From: Cryptocoryne crispatula var. balansae
Taxonomy: Eukaryota > Streptophyta > Magnoliopsida > Alismatales > Araceae
Length of the DNA stretch: 64,000 bases
Assembly: GCA_036172225.1 (NCBI GenBank)
Contig: CM069919.1
Span: 24,491,971 to 24,555,970, forward strand
Reading direction: 5' to 3'
Part shown: positions 1 through 10,989 of the stretch, piece after piece
Position numbering within the stretch: the first letter of the stretch is position 1
How the letters are laid out: each line of letters opens with the position of its first letter
Made by a program: the position numbers and the translations under genes
The notes under the pieces: model-generated
What the model was told of the DNA's origin: nothing
Databases searched by the model: none
The model's input: the letters and a program-made list of their open reading frames with translations, nothing else

Positions 1-317
1 ACAATAAAGATCATAATTTTATAAGCCAGTGAAACTTTATGAGTTGGAACTTAGTTCGTTATTTTCTTACCACGTTGTGTTGCATCCCAACAACAGGCTA
101 TGTTGGTACTTGGGATCCATTTTGCTGTATTTTTGTGGTCTATCCTAATCGTGTTGAGATAAGCCAATGCATACCTTGGATTGGGCTTTCATCTGTCAGC
201 TTCTATGTATTCGATCGGTTTGCATTGTGGAACTAACAGGTTGTGAAAATGTCCATGCCGTTCATTTCCATTGTAGAACTACACTTAATTTCTATTCTCT
301 TTGCTAGAGTTTTATCT
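1..317. other. Unassigned AT-moderate sequence
   Basis: No gene is supported. An open frame at 39-236 (+) has no recognisable domain and no coding-like neighbours, so I treat it as chance. The stretch could be the 3' untranslated tail of an upstream gene, but nothing in it proves that. Confidence 0.3.
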
Positions 318-563
318 CCGGTTCGGTTAGAGTTTCATTTTTGGTATTATATCAATATTGATATTAATATTTTCAAATATTGGTGCATTAACACTAAAAT
401 TAATACCAGTTGACACTAGTATTACATAATATGTTTTATTTGTAATACAAATTTTAAAATTGATACAATTAACCAAATATCTCTTAATGACTTCCCTTAT
501 CAATATCAATTTTAAAATTGATAGTGTATAGTATATATCTAATGCGATGTTACCAAACATGGT
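318..563 (+). mobile_element. hAT-like MITE, copy 1
   Basis: An AT-rich element of about 245 bp. It begins near CCGGTTCGGTTAGAG and ends near GTTACCAAACATGG, so its ends are imperfect inverted repeats of the GTTTGGTTA kind common in plant MITEs. A diverged copy lies at 1825-2068 in the opposite orientation; the two share long blocks (TATCAATATTGATATTAAT, ACAAATTTTAAAATTGATAC). No coding capacity is present. The target-site duplication could not be fixed by eye, so the superfamily is an inference from the terminal motif. Confidence 0.65.
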
Positions 564-1824
564 GTTAGCAATGATGTATGTTTTCTTCTTCATTTCAAAG
601 GGAATATTACGCGAACAAATCAGCTGGCCTCTATTTTTGGGACATTTACTATTGGCAACGCTGCAGACGTGCTAAGCGTGCTAGGTTTGATCTGGACGGA
701 TGTAAGCTCTTTCACCAAGTCAGTAAGGAGCTGACTAAAGAGATGGCTTTTCTGACTCGGTCAAAAATTTTCACTAGTTGTAACATGTTATCCGGTGTAT
801 AACCTGTAAAATAGCTACAAGATCAATTTATTGGGATAATTTTTTTGTTGATTCAATTTTGGATAAATGAACGCAAGGTCCGCTTCAACACATCTCTTTT
901 AAAATTTGTTTATTCATAAATTTTCTTTTAGAATCTACCTATATTTAAAATTATGATATTCTTGTGATACGTTTATATTAAGCCTTTAATCGGAAAAATT
1001 ACTTTGATAAAAATATTATATATAATAAAAGTTTTTATCGATAATATAAGATATATATATATATAATAAAGATTTTAATATGTTAAGATATTGCTAGATA
1101 AAACATTCTGGTCATATAAAATAGAGGAAGTTAACAGGAGGCTCATATCTTGTGAAGCACTTTCACATGAGGCCGCAGGTCAAAAAAATATTTAATGGAA
1201 GACCCACTTTTTGCAATTTATATAACTTTCACCCCAAACTCTTCCTCACCTTGTTAACTTTTTTTCAAAATGACCCAATTACCCCACTATTGGCAAAAGA
1301 AATAACGGACATCCCAACTCTACGCTTTATTAAATAAAACTAACTTTTGATAACTTGGGTAATTTCATTCTAAATCATTATTTTGATAATGCTAAATTAT
1401 ATTAAAAATAGATAGTTTACTTTTATTAAAATTTGATAAATTGTGGAATACTATTATCAAAAATAGATAGTCTACTTGTAAATTTGATCTATTAACATAC
1501 AATGGCGTACAACTGATAAAAAATATAATAACTCATAAAATTGCAGTAGATCACGCTTGCGAAGAAAATTTTAAAATATAAATTAATTTAACAACAACAA
1601 AAAGGCAAAAATAAAATTTGGACATTTTTATATTTGCTACATGCTACTCTTCTGATTTCTTTTGTTTTTGTCATAAACTCATATTGCATACCTAATTAGC
1701 ATCACCCATATATTGGTTATTCCTTTCTAAGTGTTGTGTACTCATGATGTGTAGACAAGGTCAAGAGCCATGGTTAAGAGAATAAATGTGAAAACCGGGG
1801 GTCTCCTACAAAATCGCAACTTAA
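564..1824. other. AT-rich intergenic sequence
   Basis: No gene is recognised. Short TA microsatellites occur around 1045-1070. The short open frames at 578-802 and 1152-1337 show no domain or repeat relationship that I can name. Confidence 0.4.
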
Positions 1825-2068
1825 CGGCTCGTTGTGAGGTAACACTATTAGGCACCTCTATCACTATCAATTTTCAAATCGATATTGACAGAATCCATCA
1901 GGTATTTGATTAATTGTATCAATTTTAAAATTTGTAGTGCAAACAAAGCATATTATGTAATACAAGTGTCAAATCTTGTATTACTTTTTGATATCGATAC
2001 TCCAACATTTGAAAACATTAATATCAATATTGATATAGTATTAAAAATAAAACTCTAACCAAACGGGG
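1825..2068 (-). mobile_element. hAT-like MITE, copy 2 (inverted)
   Basis: The reverse complement of this segment matches the MITE at 318-563 over most of its length, including its terminal CCCCGTTTGGTTAGAG (here read as CTCTAACCAAACGGGG at the right end). Its left end, CGGCTCGTTGTGAGG, is a degenerate version of the same terminal repeat. It has no coding potential. With copy 1 it forms a widely spaced inverted pair about 1.26 kb apart. Confidence 0.65.
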
Positions 2069-2567
2069 CATAAAGTTTGTAAGCAGGTGGCAAAAAAGGG
2101 ATGTGAAAATAGGAAGAGACTATGGAGGGATGTTTGTTAACTGAATGGGCACATGGTTAAGAGAATTAGACAATTAGGTCTATCATTAAAGATATTGGGT
2201 GAGTAAATTTTCTATTAAACTAATTTTCTTAACTGAGGTAATAATTAATTTTCCCTATAAAATATATATATATCAATTTCTAATATTGGTGGATTTTCAC
2301 TCTTTGCTTACTAAATAAATTTTTAAATATAAAAATAGGTTTTCTTCTGCTACCCCTCCCCCCCCTTCTCTCTCTCTCTCTCTATATTCCATGTTCTTCT
2401 GCTCCCCTCTCTGTCTGATGGCCTTGCTTAACGAAATGGACTCACCGTTACATGAAAAATGAAATCGAATGTAACGTTAATAATAAGCTTTGCCATACGA
2501 TATTTTCTTGTACATTTTCATACTAAAAAATATATTAAAGTAAAAAGTGAATTTTTGCGAACACCCT
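2069..2567. other. AT-rich spacer with CT microsatellite
   Basis: No gene is seen. A C-run followed by a (TC)n tract lies at about 2356-2384, and a TA run near 2266. Confidence 0.4.
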
Positions 2568-3482
2568 ATGTCAACGGGTCGGATACGGGTCGAATAATAG
2601 GATTATTCTGCGTATCCGCATCCTATAAGAAAAAGGTGTATCCACTTGTCGTTCGTTAACTATCAAAACATCGAGTGTATCCGCGAACCGCATTGTTATA
2701 TCTCGCTTAAAAAACGGCTAATGGCCATCGGAGCAATCCAGACGGCTATCGAATATATAAAGAGATAACATGTGTATGATACAATCCAAAGCAAATGACA
2801 GAAGTAAAGATAATTTTACCAATAAAAAACACACATAAAAAATATATATATTGTACAATTAAAACATCTATTTATAAAGCAATGCTAGAACAAAAAAAAT
2901 TTCTTTAATTATATATCTAACACAAAACACGTATATACAAAAAATAATTTACAAGTATATAATAACAATAATTTTTTAGTCTCGTGGTAAATAATTAGAT
3001 GTGCAACAGAAAATATGATATAGAAAAAAATCTTAATTACATATCCAAAATAATACATGTCTAATGATAAAACATGAGATAGTAGATTTGCACCAAAAGT
3101 GTGTAAGTGGATTGCACCATCAAGCGGAAGAGGACGTCAAGACAAGGTTTGTCCAATGTTAAGGTCTCAAGGAGAAGGGTGAACCTAAGAAAGTTAAAGA
3201 CAATAACTAAGATTTTCTAGATGGACATATATATATGCTTAGATGCCATAAATTGTGAGTTTATTGTATTATATATTAATTAACGAATACGGATAATCTG
3301 CTTTGTTCAGGGTTTATGGTGTATGCACGACCGCATCCGCTTTCAAGATAATCTGGTTAATCGTGGGTAAACGAACGCAGATAGCTTATTCGAGTGAAAA
3401 TTTTAAACTATCCATTAATCGTTCGTTAACTAACGAACGGGTCTGATGAATCTGGATAATTCCGGTAATCCATCGACATCCC
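2568..3482. mobile_element. Candidate non-autonomous DNA transposon
   Basis: Both ends of this roughly 0.9-kb interval are rich in diverged copies of CGGATAATCCG- and GTTCGTTAACGAAC-type motifs (2568-2710 and 3280-3480), in inverted arrangement. The left edge reads ATGTCAACGGGTCGG and the right edge, on the other strand, ATGTCGATGGATTACCGG. The middle is AT-rich and non-coding. This resembles a decayed hAT-type element with complex subterminal repeats. No target-site duplication was found, so the boundaries are approximate. Confidence 0.35.
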
Positions 3483-3530
3483 ATTACCATTTACGGCTCG
3501 CGGTACCGGCCCCAATCACAGCAAGAAGAT

Positions 3531-4240
3531 GGTCAAAAATGAAGATCATTTTCTGGAACCGTTCTGGGTGGTAATAGGCACCCGACGATTCAATACATTG
3601 ATAGACTCACTCCATTCGAAAGTGTCTCCCGACATTTTCTTTGTTGCGGAAACCAAGCGCAGATTTGGAGTCTTCTAAAGGTTTTCTTCTGAAGAAATGT
3701 AAACATTGCAAATTATTGCCTCATTCGGCCAACTGTAAGCGTGAGCGAGGCGGTACTTGGCATTTCAGGTGGTCGGATAAAGGTGGATGTGGATGTTTTA
3801 GTCAATGCAAGTAAAAATTGGATGGCCGGGTCAAGAACTGACGATCGTATGACAAGGAATTCATTTATGTTAATTACAATTTATGCCCCTACAAGACACA
3901 AAGAAGAGGAAAGCTGCTATATGTGGACTCAAATGTCATCCTTCATGCAACAACTTAGCCCACCCAATTTGTTTGATTGGGGATTGGAATTGCATCAAGA
4001 ATCTATCATGAAAAAGGGGGTGGTGGAAGCACTTAGTATAAATCTCAATTAATTCCCGCTTTGAAAGTAAGTTTATTCAAAGCAATTGGTTTGGTTGATG
4101 TTAGATTAGGGAGGCAGGTCCTTGCGCGTTTACTTGGACAAACATGAGGTCTTTCTCCTCTTTCAATATCCGTGAGAAGTCGGATCGTTATTGCTTGGCT
4201 TCTATGCCTTGGATCATGATGTTCCAAAATGCAAAGGTTA
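3531..4240 (+). pseudogene. LINE ORF2 endonuclease region (broken)
   Basis: The AP-endonuclease (target-nicking) part of LINE ORF2. The first motif, MKIIFWN, starts at about 3541; downstream pieces include IYAPTRH (about 3880), IGDWNCIK (about 3972-3995, in a different frame) and FTWTN near 4128, in the order expected of plant L1 endonucleases. The frame shifts several times between these motifs. It is followed directly by the RT-proximal linker of the same element. It is dead as a coding sequence. Confidence 0.7.
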
Positions 4241-4559
4241 GTTCCACTCCCCGCTTATCATAGTGACCACATAGTCCCATAACTCAGCTACAATACTAAT
4301 CTCATTTCAAAGTTTAAGAAGGGTCTTGGTTCCAAAATGGAAAATGGCTCTGGTTTGAGACATTGCTCATTCAAAGGTTAAGTGTTAAAAGATGTTTGGA
4401 AGAGAGGGCCTAAACTTATTTATCATTATGAAAGGATGATGGAGCATTTGAGGAAAAAGTTCGACCACGGAAAAAATACATCTTCGGGAACATAAATAAT
4501 CAAATGAAGGAGATCAAGGAGGAGCTATCTAAGCTCAAGGGTATTCCTTCTAATCAACG

Positions 4560-6564
4560 ACATTTAGATATTGAGCTTGAACTCCAGGAGTAGATTAGGG
4601 GGTTGGAAAACATGGATGATGCCTCCTGGAAGTAGAGAGCTAAATCCTTCTGGCATAATATGGGGGATAAGTGTACGAAATTCTTCCATATAAAAGTGAT
4701 AAACAAAAGAAGATGGAACAAAGTGCCGGGGGTCTTTAAAGGAAATGGGGTCCGGTCCTACAGCTTGGGACGACATTCACCATGTCTTCTTAAATTATTT
4801 TTCCAATCTTTTTGCTCAGAGATACCGGTCTTTCTATACCTGCTGTGGGAAATCCTTTTACTCTTAGGAAAATCACAACGGCCCAACAGCCTGCGATTAT
4901 GGAAGCCCCATCTCTTAAGGAGATCAAAGAGGCACTCTTTAATATGAAGTTTGACAAAGCGCCGGGCCGGATGGCATTAACTGGGCTTCCTTCAAAATAT
5001 GTGGCAAGATGTTCAAGGAGACATTTTTGGCTGGTCAATTATATGTTTTCTTCTCATAATATTCCCCGGGCTTAAATCATACTATTATATCCCTCATCCC
5101 TAAGAGAGAGAACCCCACGGCCCCCTGAGCAAGACGATGCCTATTAGCCTTTGCAATGTGTTATTTAAAATATTCACTAAAGTTCTTCTTTGGGAGAATT
5201 AAAGGCCTTCTTCCTGGAATTATATCCGAAAATCAGGTTGCTTTCATTCCCGGAAGGGTGGTGCCGGATAATATCATAGTTGTGCATGAAATCATAAATT
5301 CTTTTAGAGTCAAAAGTGGTAAAACATGTTTTTTATGGCTAAGTTGGACATCTCGAAAACATGACAGACTTTATTGGCATTTCATCGAAAGCATGTTGTC
5401 TAACTATGGGTTTCCTCCATATTTTATTAATATCATCATGAATTGTACAAAGTCCGTCACGTATTCTTCGAACCTAAATGGGCATAGATCTGATATTATC
5501 AAGCCGGGCGGAGGCATTAGGCAAGGTTGTCCCTTGTCTCCTTATATATACATCATGTGTACCGAAGCTCTTTCAGCCCTTATCAAAGTTACGGTTGACC
5601 AAGGGGTTTTAAAGGCATCACTTTAAACAGAGGGGGACCAAATATTTCTTACCTAATGTTTGCAGATGATATTGTGATGTGTGGGATAGCCAATATGGAA
5701 GAAGTAGATTCTATGATGAGAATTCTTGGCACTTATCAAAAGTGGTCGGGTCAAACTATTAATATGGCAAAGTCTAGCATCACTTTCAGCAGAAATGTAC
5801 CTTTGGAAATTCAAAAGCAAATCTGTGTTTCTACGAGGTTTGTCAAGGCCTCTCCTTTTGACAAATATTTAGGAATACCTTTGGGTATATCCGATCATAG
5901 AATCAACCATTATAATTGGTTGCTGAACAGAATTCAAGCTAGGCTGGCTGGTTATAAATCGAGCTGTCTCTGTACTGCTGGGCGTACTACTCTCATTAAA
6001 TCTACTGTGAATCAACTTCCTATTCACATCATGTCTTTAAAAAAGGTCCCCCGGGGTATTATTAAGAAGCTCAAGAGTCTCCAAAATGCATTAGGGTGGA
6101 ATCACAATGAGCAAGGGAGGAAAATGATTCATTTCCAAAGTCAGAGTCTATTAAAATGCCCATGGCTAATGGGGGCATGGGGATTAGAGATTTAACATCG
6201 ATTAATGATGCCTCGTTGCTCGAAGCTAGCTTGGTCTTTTATTCAGGATAAACATAAGTCATGGGTTAGAGTGCCGCATAGTAGGTACCTAAGAAGGGGA
6301 GATTTTTGGGCAATAAAAGCAAACAATTCCAGATTCGTTGTGTGGAAGAACATTCTTAAAGCTAGAAGAAGTTTGATTAGAGGTGGTATGTGGAAAATTA
6401 AAGATGGTTCGGTTGTTAATATTTGGAACCACAATTGGATTTTGGATAAGAAAGGTCCTCCCACCCTCAGATCAGGGCTTACAAATCGGCCTACTTATGT
6501 TAGTGAACTTATTGAAATTGGGAATTGGAATAAAGACATCTTGTGTGAATGCTTTGATACTTAG
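4560..6564 (+). pseudogene. LINE reverse transcriptase (broken)
   Basis: Reverse transcriptase of the LINE. Visible motifs in order: QVAFIPGR with its flanking helix (about 5237-5260), GGIRQGCPLSP (about 5510-5543) and the catalytic FADD box in the run starting at 5656. After FADD come the thumb-like GYKS and NMAKSS stretches. A stop at 5624-5626 and a frame change separate the palm from FADD, and more breaks lie before 5156 and after 6195. The 6205-6564 part continues into the linker before the zinc domain. Family assignment to plant L1 is firm; activity is excluded. Confidence 0.85.
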
Positions 6565-6689
6565 ATCGATGGACGAATTTTAAAGACTCCTATTTACACC
6601 GAAGAGTCTCAAGACATGTTGGTTTGGTCTTATACCCAAAACGGTATTCTAAATTCAAAATCGGCTTATATATTTCTCTACGAGGGTAA

Positions 6690-6960
6690 CATGCCACCTG
6701 GGTCATCTGATCAAACTATTTGGAAAGAAGCTTTGGCACCCAAAAATTAAGAAAAAATTTTCCCTCAAAATTATTATGCTCCTTTGGAAAGCCATTAGGG
6801 AAGCTCTTCCTACGAATCAAGCTATTGCTAGAAGATGCCCCAAGGTGGATTCCTCTTGCAATAATTGTCTGGCGCAACCTGAGAACATTGATCATATTTT
6901 TATATCTTGTTCCAGAAGCCGTGCTATTTGGTTTGGGACGTCTTTAGGTTATAATGAGCT
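6690..6960 (+). pseudogene. LINE zf-RVT domain
   Basis: The zinc-binding domain that follows RT in plant L1 elements. The frame beginning at 6776 shows LLWKAIREALPTNQAIARR, then C-x2-C (SSCNNCLAQ), then DHIFISCSRSRAIW, which is the usual C-C-H-C layout. The preceding tryptophan-rich start (about 6721) is in another frame, so at least one indel lies between them. Confidence 0.8.
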
Positions 6961-7219
6961 TTGGGTTACGCAAGGTTGCCATACTATGCTTGGACACATT
7001 TCTTACGGATTACTCAACAAGATCAATCTAATCTCTTTTTAGGGGTTTTGGGCATTGCAGTTATATGGCAAATATGGAAAAATAGGTGTGAGGCATATAT
7101 TAGAAACATAAAGAAGAGCCCTATTTGGATCATCGCTATGGCTGCAAGAGATGCAAATTTTTATTTGTCTCAAGCTAAGCTAGCTACTCCCCAAATTTTG
7201 CAAGTGAAATCCACCGCCA

Positions 7220-7660
7220 CATACTCATGTTAAAATTAATGTTGATGTAGAGGTTGCGGATGACAACAGGTGCCGTGGGAATCATTATCCGTGATCACCA
7301 AGGTAGATTGGTGGAGTGGAAAGTGAAAACGTCTACCTTCAATGACCCTCTTATTTTGGAAGCTTTAGCTATTGAAGAAGGTTGTTCTTGGAAGTACCTG
7401 GTTTATGCCCGACAATCATTGAAAGCGATGCTCTCACCGTGGTTAACGCCATTACCGAAGCCGACTTGATCCCGTGGAAAGCCGGTACCTCCATTCTCGG
7501 GGAGCCGCGTTTGTCCGCGCTCTCGGCGCCGCCGTCGCCTTTGCCCTAGGAGCTCCAACGAAGCCGCCCATCGTTTGGCGAGATGGGGCTTGCGCTTATG
7601 GGTTAAGTATATCTTGGACTAATTCTTTTTTGTGCCTCCACGTTGATGTAATGAACTAGA
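7220..7660 (+). pseudogene. LINE C-terminal RNase H-like region
   Basis: Remains of the plant RVT_3-type RNase H at the LINE C-terminus: KINVDV at about 7232, GIIIRDHQG near 7280-7306, LEALAIEEG at about 7356, and NEAAHRLARWG near 7557-7590, spread over three frames. The element ends about 100 bp later at an A-run, so the 3' end of this copy is complete although the frame is not. Confidence 0.7.
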
Positions 7661-7742
7661 TCCATGTAGACTCGCCGGCTGGACCGCCGAGATCCTCTCC
7701 TATTATTTAATGCATTTTACTTCCCCTGTTCAAAAAAAAAAA

Positions 7743-8015
7743 GATAACGGACAGGCGTACGAGTGGTCGACCGGGAACAAGACCTTCAAAGCGAAAAAGA
7801 CAAAAGAAGGCGCAAGGGAATCATGAAAGACCGTAACTCATCGACTATTTCTACCGTGGGAGTTTGGATCATCTCAATTATTCACTGAAAAAATTTATCT
7901 ATAGTTCTCAAATAGATGATATCACGTGGTGTAAAAGAGGATGAGATAAGAAAAGATCATCATTATATTTTTTAATGTTATTTCGTGCCATTTCAACTTC
8001 GTTTCATAACGAGTT
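7743..8015. other. Spacer after the LINE
   Basis: No gene or repeat boundary is recognised. Confidence 0.3.
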
Positions 8016-8412
8016 AATAGAAGATCAGTGGTAAATTAATAAAGGATTTGTAGTGAATTTTTGGAGTCTTAATAACGGGTCTATAAAAACTCTATAACTA
8101 TCAAAGATTCGGTAGTAAATCATTAGAGTCTCGATAGCATATCTTTTGAGTCTCGATACCATGAAAATCTTGGTAGCAAATTTTTAGAGTCTTGATAATG
8201 AGTCATCGAAGTCTCAGTAGCGAGTTTTTAGAGTCTCAATAACAAGTCATTAGAAATTTGGTATCAAATATTTAGAATATCGATAGTAGATCTTTGGAGT
8301 CTCTCCGTAGTAAGTCATTGAAATCTTGATAGTGGATCTTTAGAGTCTCAGTAGTAAGATATCATAGACTCAATAGTAAGTTATCAAAGACTAATAACAG
8401 ATTTGTAGAGGT
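8016..8412. repeat. Degenerate minisatellite, about 26-30 bp units
   Basis: About fourteen imperfect units built around TTTAGAGTCTCGATAG followed by an AGTAAGTCATTGAA-like variant. The units drift strongly, so the array is old. It does not coincide with an open frame and has no palindromic symmetry. Confidence 0.75.
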
Positions 8413-9150
8413 TCATCAACCTAGACGGTTTCTTCCGTCATTTAACATCATCATTAAAACATATAATAATGATTTTTTTGCGCCTCTTCTCTGCTACGTC
8501 ATATGGTATCACTCAACTCCTCAGTTGGAGAGTGTGAGCTTCACCGAAAAGCTAAGATGATCCGAACTCCTATCATAATAAGTGACGTGTCAGCAGCACA
8601 GTAAAACTTGCCGCATGTACTTCGGGAGAAAGTGCATTCCAATTCCACTTCATCGTTTGTTCACGGCTAAAACATAAGCAAAACGTAAAAAATCTTTCCT
8701 TCACCTATGTTTAATAGGGATTTTGACTTGTTAAGTTTCTTAAAAGGATTGTAACAATATTAACTATCATCTACTAGACGTTTGATATTTTAATAATATT
8801 AAAAAGATGGTAAAACTTGAGTCAAGTGAAGTCTAAATCTCATTATATTAAATAAAATATTTTTATATCATAAACTAAATTAATGGATACATGCCAAAGA
8901 ATCTACATTTTCAATGTATTTTAATATAAAAATTTATTTTTAATAAAAGTAAAATTTTTTTGAAAAAATATCACATTTAAATTAGTGAATATACGTCACT
9001 TTCCTTTTTTTCTTTCTTTCAAAAAGATCAAACACCTCCTTGACAAGGTTTATGCACACAAAATCATGTACATACTAAAAATGGTTGAACCACACAGAAG
9101 ACATTTTCCAAAAGTACAATTTTAGATGTATTAAATCAGAATAACATTTC
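8413..9150. other. AT-rich spacer
   Basis: No gene is recognised. Confidence 0.3.
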
Positions 9151-9154
9151 CTTC

Positions 9155-9242
9155 GTCGCGTGGCTGTGGCCACATCGGACATATGCGTCTGCGAGGATGC
9201 CGACCTGCCGCGGTTCGATCCCGGAGTGCTTCCGTTGGACTC
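9155..9242 (+). other. Possible SINE/tRNA-like remnant with pol III B-box
   Basis: GGTTCGATCCC at about 9213-9223 matches the RNA polymerase III internal B-box (GGTTCGANTCC). A GTGGCTGTGGCC stretch some 50 bp upstream is a weak A-box candidate. The segment is too short and does not fold as a tRNA by eye. The MITE at 9243 abuts its 3' side, so any SINE tail has been displaced. Confidence 0.3.
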
Positions 9243-9623
9243 GGGACCGGATCCGCTGTGCATCTCCGTGTGCACCTCAATGCACACCACTCTTAAATTC
9301 ATCTAATTATGTGATCAAATTAATTATTTTAATTATTTTAAGACTGTGAATATAAATATATATTATGTATTGATAAAAATTAAGTAATATTAATATTTTT
9401 TCAATTTATACTATTTTATAAATTAATTATATTTTTAATTTAAATAAATATGTATAAAATATATTTAATATTGATTTTCATAAAATATAACATCACATAT
9501 TATATATTTATATTCACAGTCTTAAAAATGATTAAAATAATTAATTTGATCACATAATTAGATGAATTTAAGAAGTGGTGTGCATTGAGGTGCACACCGA
9601 GGTGCACAGGTAGGATCCGTCCC
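9243..9623. mobile_element. Mutator-like MITE with long terminal inverted repeats
   Basis: A 381-bp foldback element. The left arm (about 9243-9375) and right arm (about 9490-9623) are nearly exact reverse complements for more than 110 bp, beginning GGGACCGGATCC on the left and GGGACGGATCC on the opposite strand, and sharing CACCTCAATGCACACCACT. It is flanked by GTTGGACTC (9234-9242) and GTTGACTC (9624-9631), the same 9-bp duplication with one base lost. Long inverted repeats with a 9-bp duplication fit Mutator-like MITEs. No coding sequence is present. Confidence 0.85.
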
Positions 9624-9631
9624 GTTGACTC

Positions 9632-10118
9632 TCTGCGCAACATATGTCATGATAAAAAAATGACATTTTCTTTGGAAAAGATAAATACAACTTCAATTAT
9701 TTTCTTTTCATCAGTAACTAAATATATTTTATTTATTTTGGCCTGATTACTGACCTCTAGATCGGTGAAAAATTAGATATTATGTTTTTTGGTAACATTT
9801 CTGAATATAATAGTAAATTCTTTGTAAATTACTCAATGATAAGTGGTTCGCTCTATTTTTTTTTCTTTCAAAGAAATATTTCAGATTTTGTGTTTCTCAC
9901 AAAAATTTAAAAAATATAATTTTAAATATTTTATTGAGTCAAATGAATTACCACTCGGATGTGTTCAATTGTTGGAAGGGAAAATGAGCGAACATCACTT
10001 ATTTTCGCTCTGAATCAAATAAACCGTGATAAACCGTCGGGGCGACGTGAAGTCGTAAAAACCCTTGCGTTCAAAGCGGGCCATTATGCGTTCGCCCTCT
10101 CCGCGTGTGACCAGAGCC
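9632..10118 (+). promoter_or_regulatory. Probable promoter and 5' UTR region of the KH gene
   Basis: AT-rich sequence that turns GC-rich at about 10035, just ahead of the first plausible start codon. No canonical TATA box at a fixed distance can be singled out. The assignment rests only on position upstream of exon 1. Confidence 0.4.
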
Positions 10119-10331
10119 ATGGATGTCTCCTCCGCCCACAAGCGCCCACTCGAACCCTCCCCAGCCGAAGACCGCTCGGAGGCACTTGGCGGAGGCGGCA
10201 ACGCTGCTCCTCCTTCCTCCTTCACCTTGTCCCCTTGAGTCTTCTCCCCCACAGCCGGCTCATTCTCCAAGCACCGTCATTTCTCCTCGTCACCGGCCTC
10301 CGCGTTGGCGTCCAAGCACCAACTTCCCCAT
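10119..10331 (+). pseudogene. N-terminal leader of the KH protein with in-frame stop
   Basis: An ATG at 10119 opens a frame that starts MDVSSAHKRPLEPSP, the kind of basic, proline/serine-rich N-terminus known from plant HEN4-like KH proteins. It is in the same frame as the KH domains. After 39 codons a TGA at 10236-10238 interrupts it; beyond the stop the same frame stays open through serine-rich sequence (KHRHFSSSPASALASKHQ) directly into exon 1. Either the stop is a real null mutation or sequencing error, or translation now begins at the ATG at 10332. Confidence 0.65.
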
Positions 10332-10823
10332 ATGAAGCTCTCCGGCGCCGAGACCATCTTCCGTGTACTCTGCCCCGCCGACAAAATCGGCGGCGTCATT
10401 GGGAAGGGAGGCAATGTTGTCCGCCAGCTTCGGGAGGAAACCGGGGCACGAATACGCGTGGAGGACTCGGTCCCCGGCTGCGACGACCGCGTCATACTGG
10501 TCATAGCGGAGAGAAGGAAGGAGTCCGAAGGGGATGAGAAGGACTTCGGGTCGCCAGCGCAGAGAGCTTTGGTGAAGGTGTTTGAGAGGATTCTGAGGGT
10601 GGAGGACAGGATGACAGAGGGGGATGCCATGGGGGCCATTGAGGAGGAGATCCAAGGTCTCGTGATGTGCAGGCTTTTGGCGCCGAGTAGCCAGGTGGGT
10701 TGCGTGCTTGGTAAAGGGGGGAAGATAGTGGAAAAGATTCGGCAGGATAGTGGTGCGCAAATTAAAGTTCTGTCGGCGGAGCAGGTTCCGCCTTGTGCTG
10801 CTCATGGGGATGAGCTAATTCAT
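10332..10823 (+). CDS. Poly(KH) RNA-binding protein, exon 1 (KH1 and KH2)
   Basis: Codes for two K-homology domains that bind single-stranded RNA. Counting from the ATG at 10332, KH1 has the GKGG loop at residues 24-27 and KH2 at 127-130, each preceded by a RxLxP strand and followed by a helix ending TGARIRV or SGAQIKV. The exon ends DELIH at 10823, followed by the donor GTAGGT, phase 0. The domain pattern matches plant HEN4/RCF3-like proteins, nuclear factors acting in pre-mRNA processing; the exact orthologue is not assigned. This exon is GC-rich, unlike exons 2 and 3. The chosen start is the first ATG downstream of the in-frame stop at 10236. Confidence 0.88.
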
Positions 10824-10989
10824 GTAGGTGCTCTTTAGCAATCCCTTCGTTACTTCATGGCCTGTCTTTATGATTTCTTTGCTCTAGTTTGGTAATGTCT
10901 TTTCAGATTTCTAACCATTATGTTTTCCAAATTTCGGGATGTATATGAAACGGTATCATTATTGGTACCTGATGCAAATGCCAAATTGA

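Larger units (their letters stand above)
3500..7742 (+). mobile_element. Degenerate L1-type LINE retrotransposon
   Basis: A plant L1-like non-LTR element with, in order, an AP-endonuclease region, reverse transcriptase, a C-terminal CCHC-like zf-RVT domain and an RNase H-like domain, ending in an A-run at about 7731-7742. It lies upstream of the KH gene in the same orientation. Numerous frameshifts and stops break the reading frame, so it is not autonomous. Only the ORF2-type polyprotein is recognised; a gag-like ORF1 is not seen, so the copy is probably 5'-truncated. I could not find a convincing target-site duplication. The 5' boundary is set just before the first endonuclease motif. Confidence 0.88.

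Noticed and set aside
39..236. 65-codon frame at the window's left edge
   Set aside because: There is no domain and nothing in its context to support translation.
10277..10805. Antisense frames over KH exon 1
   Set aside because: They are shadows of the GC-rich KH coding frame, which has clear GKGG motifs and splice continuity.
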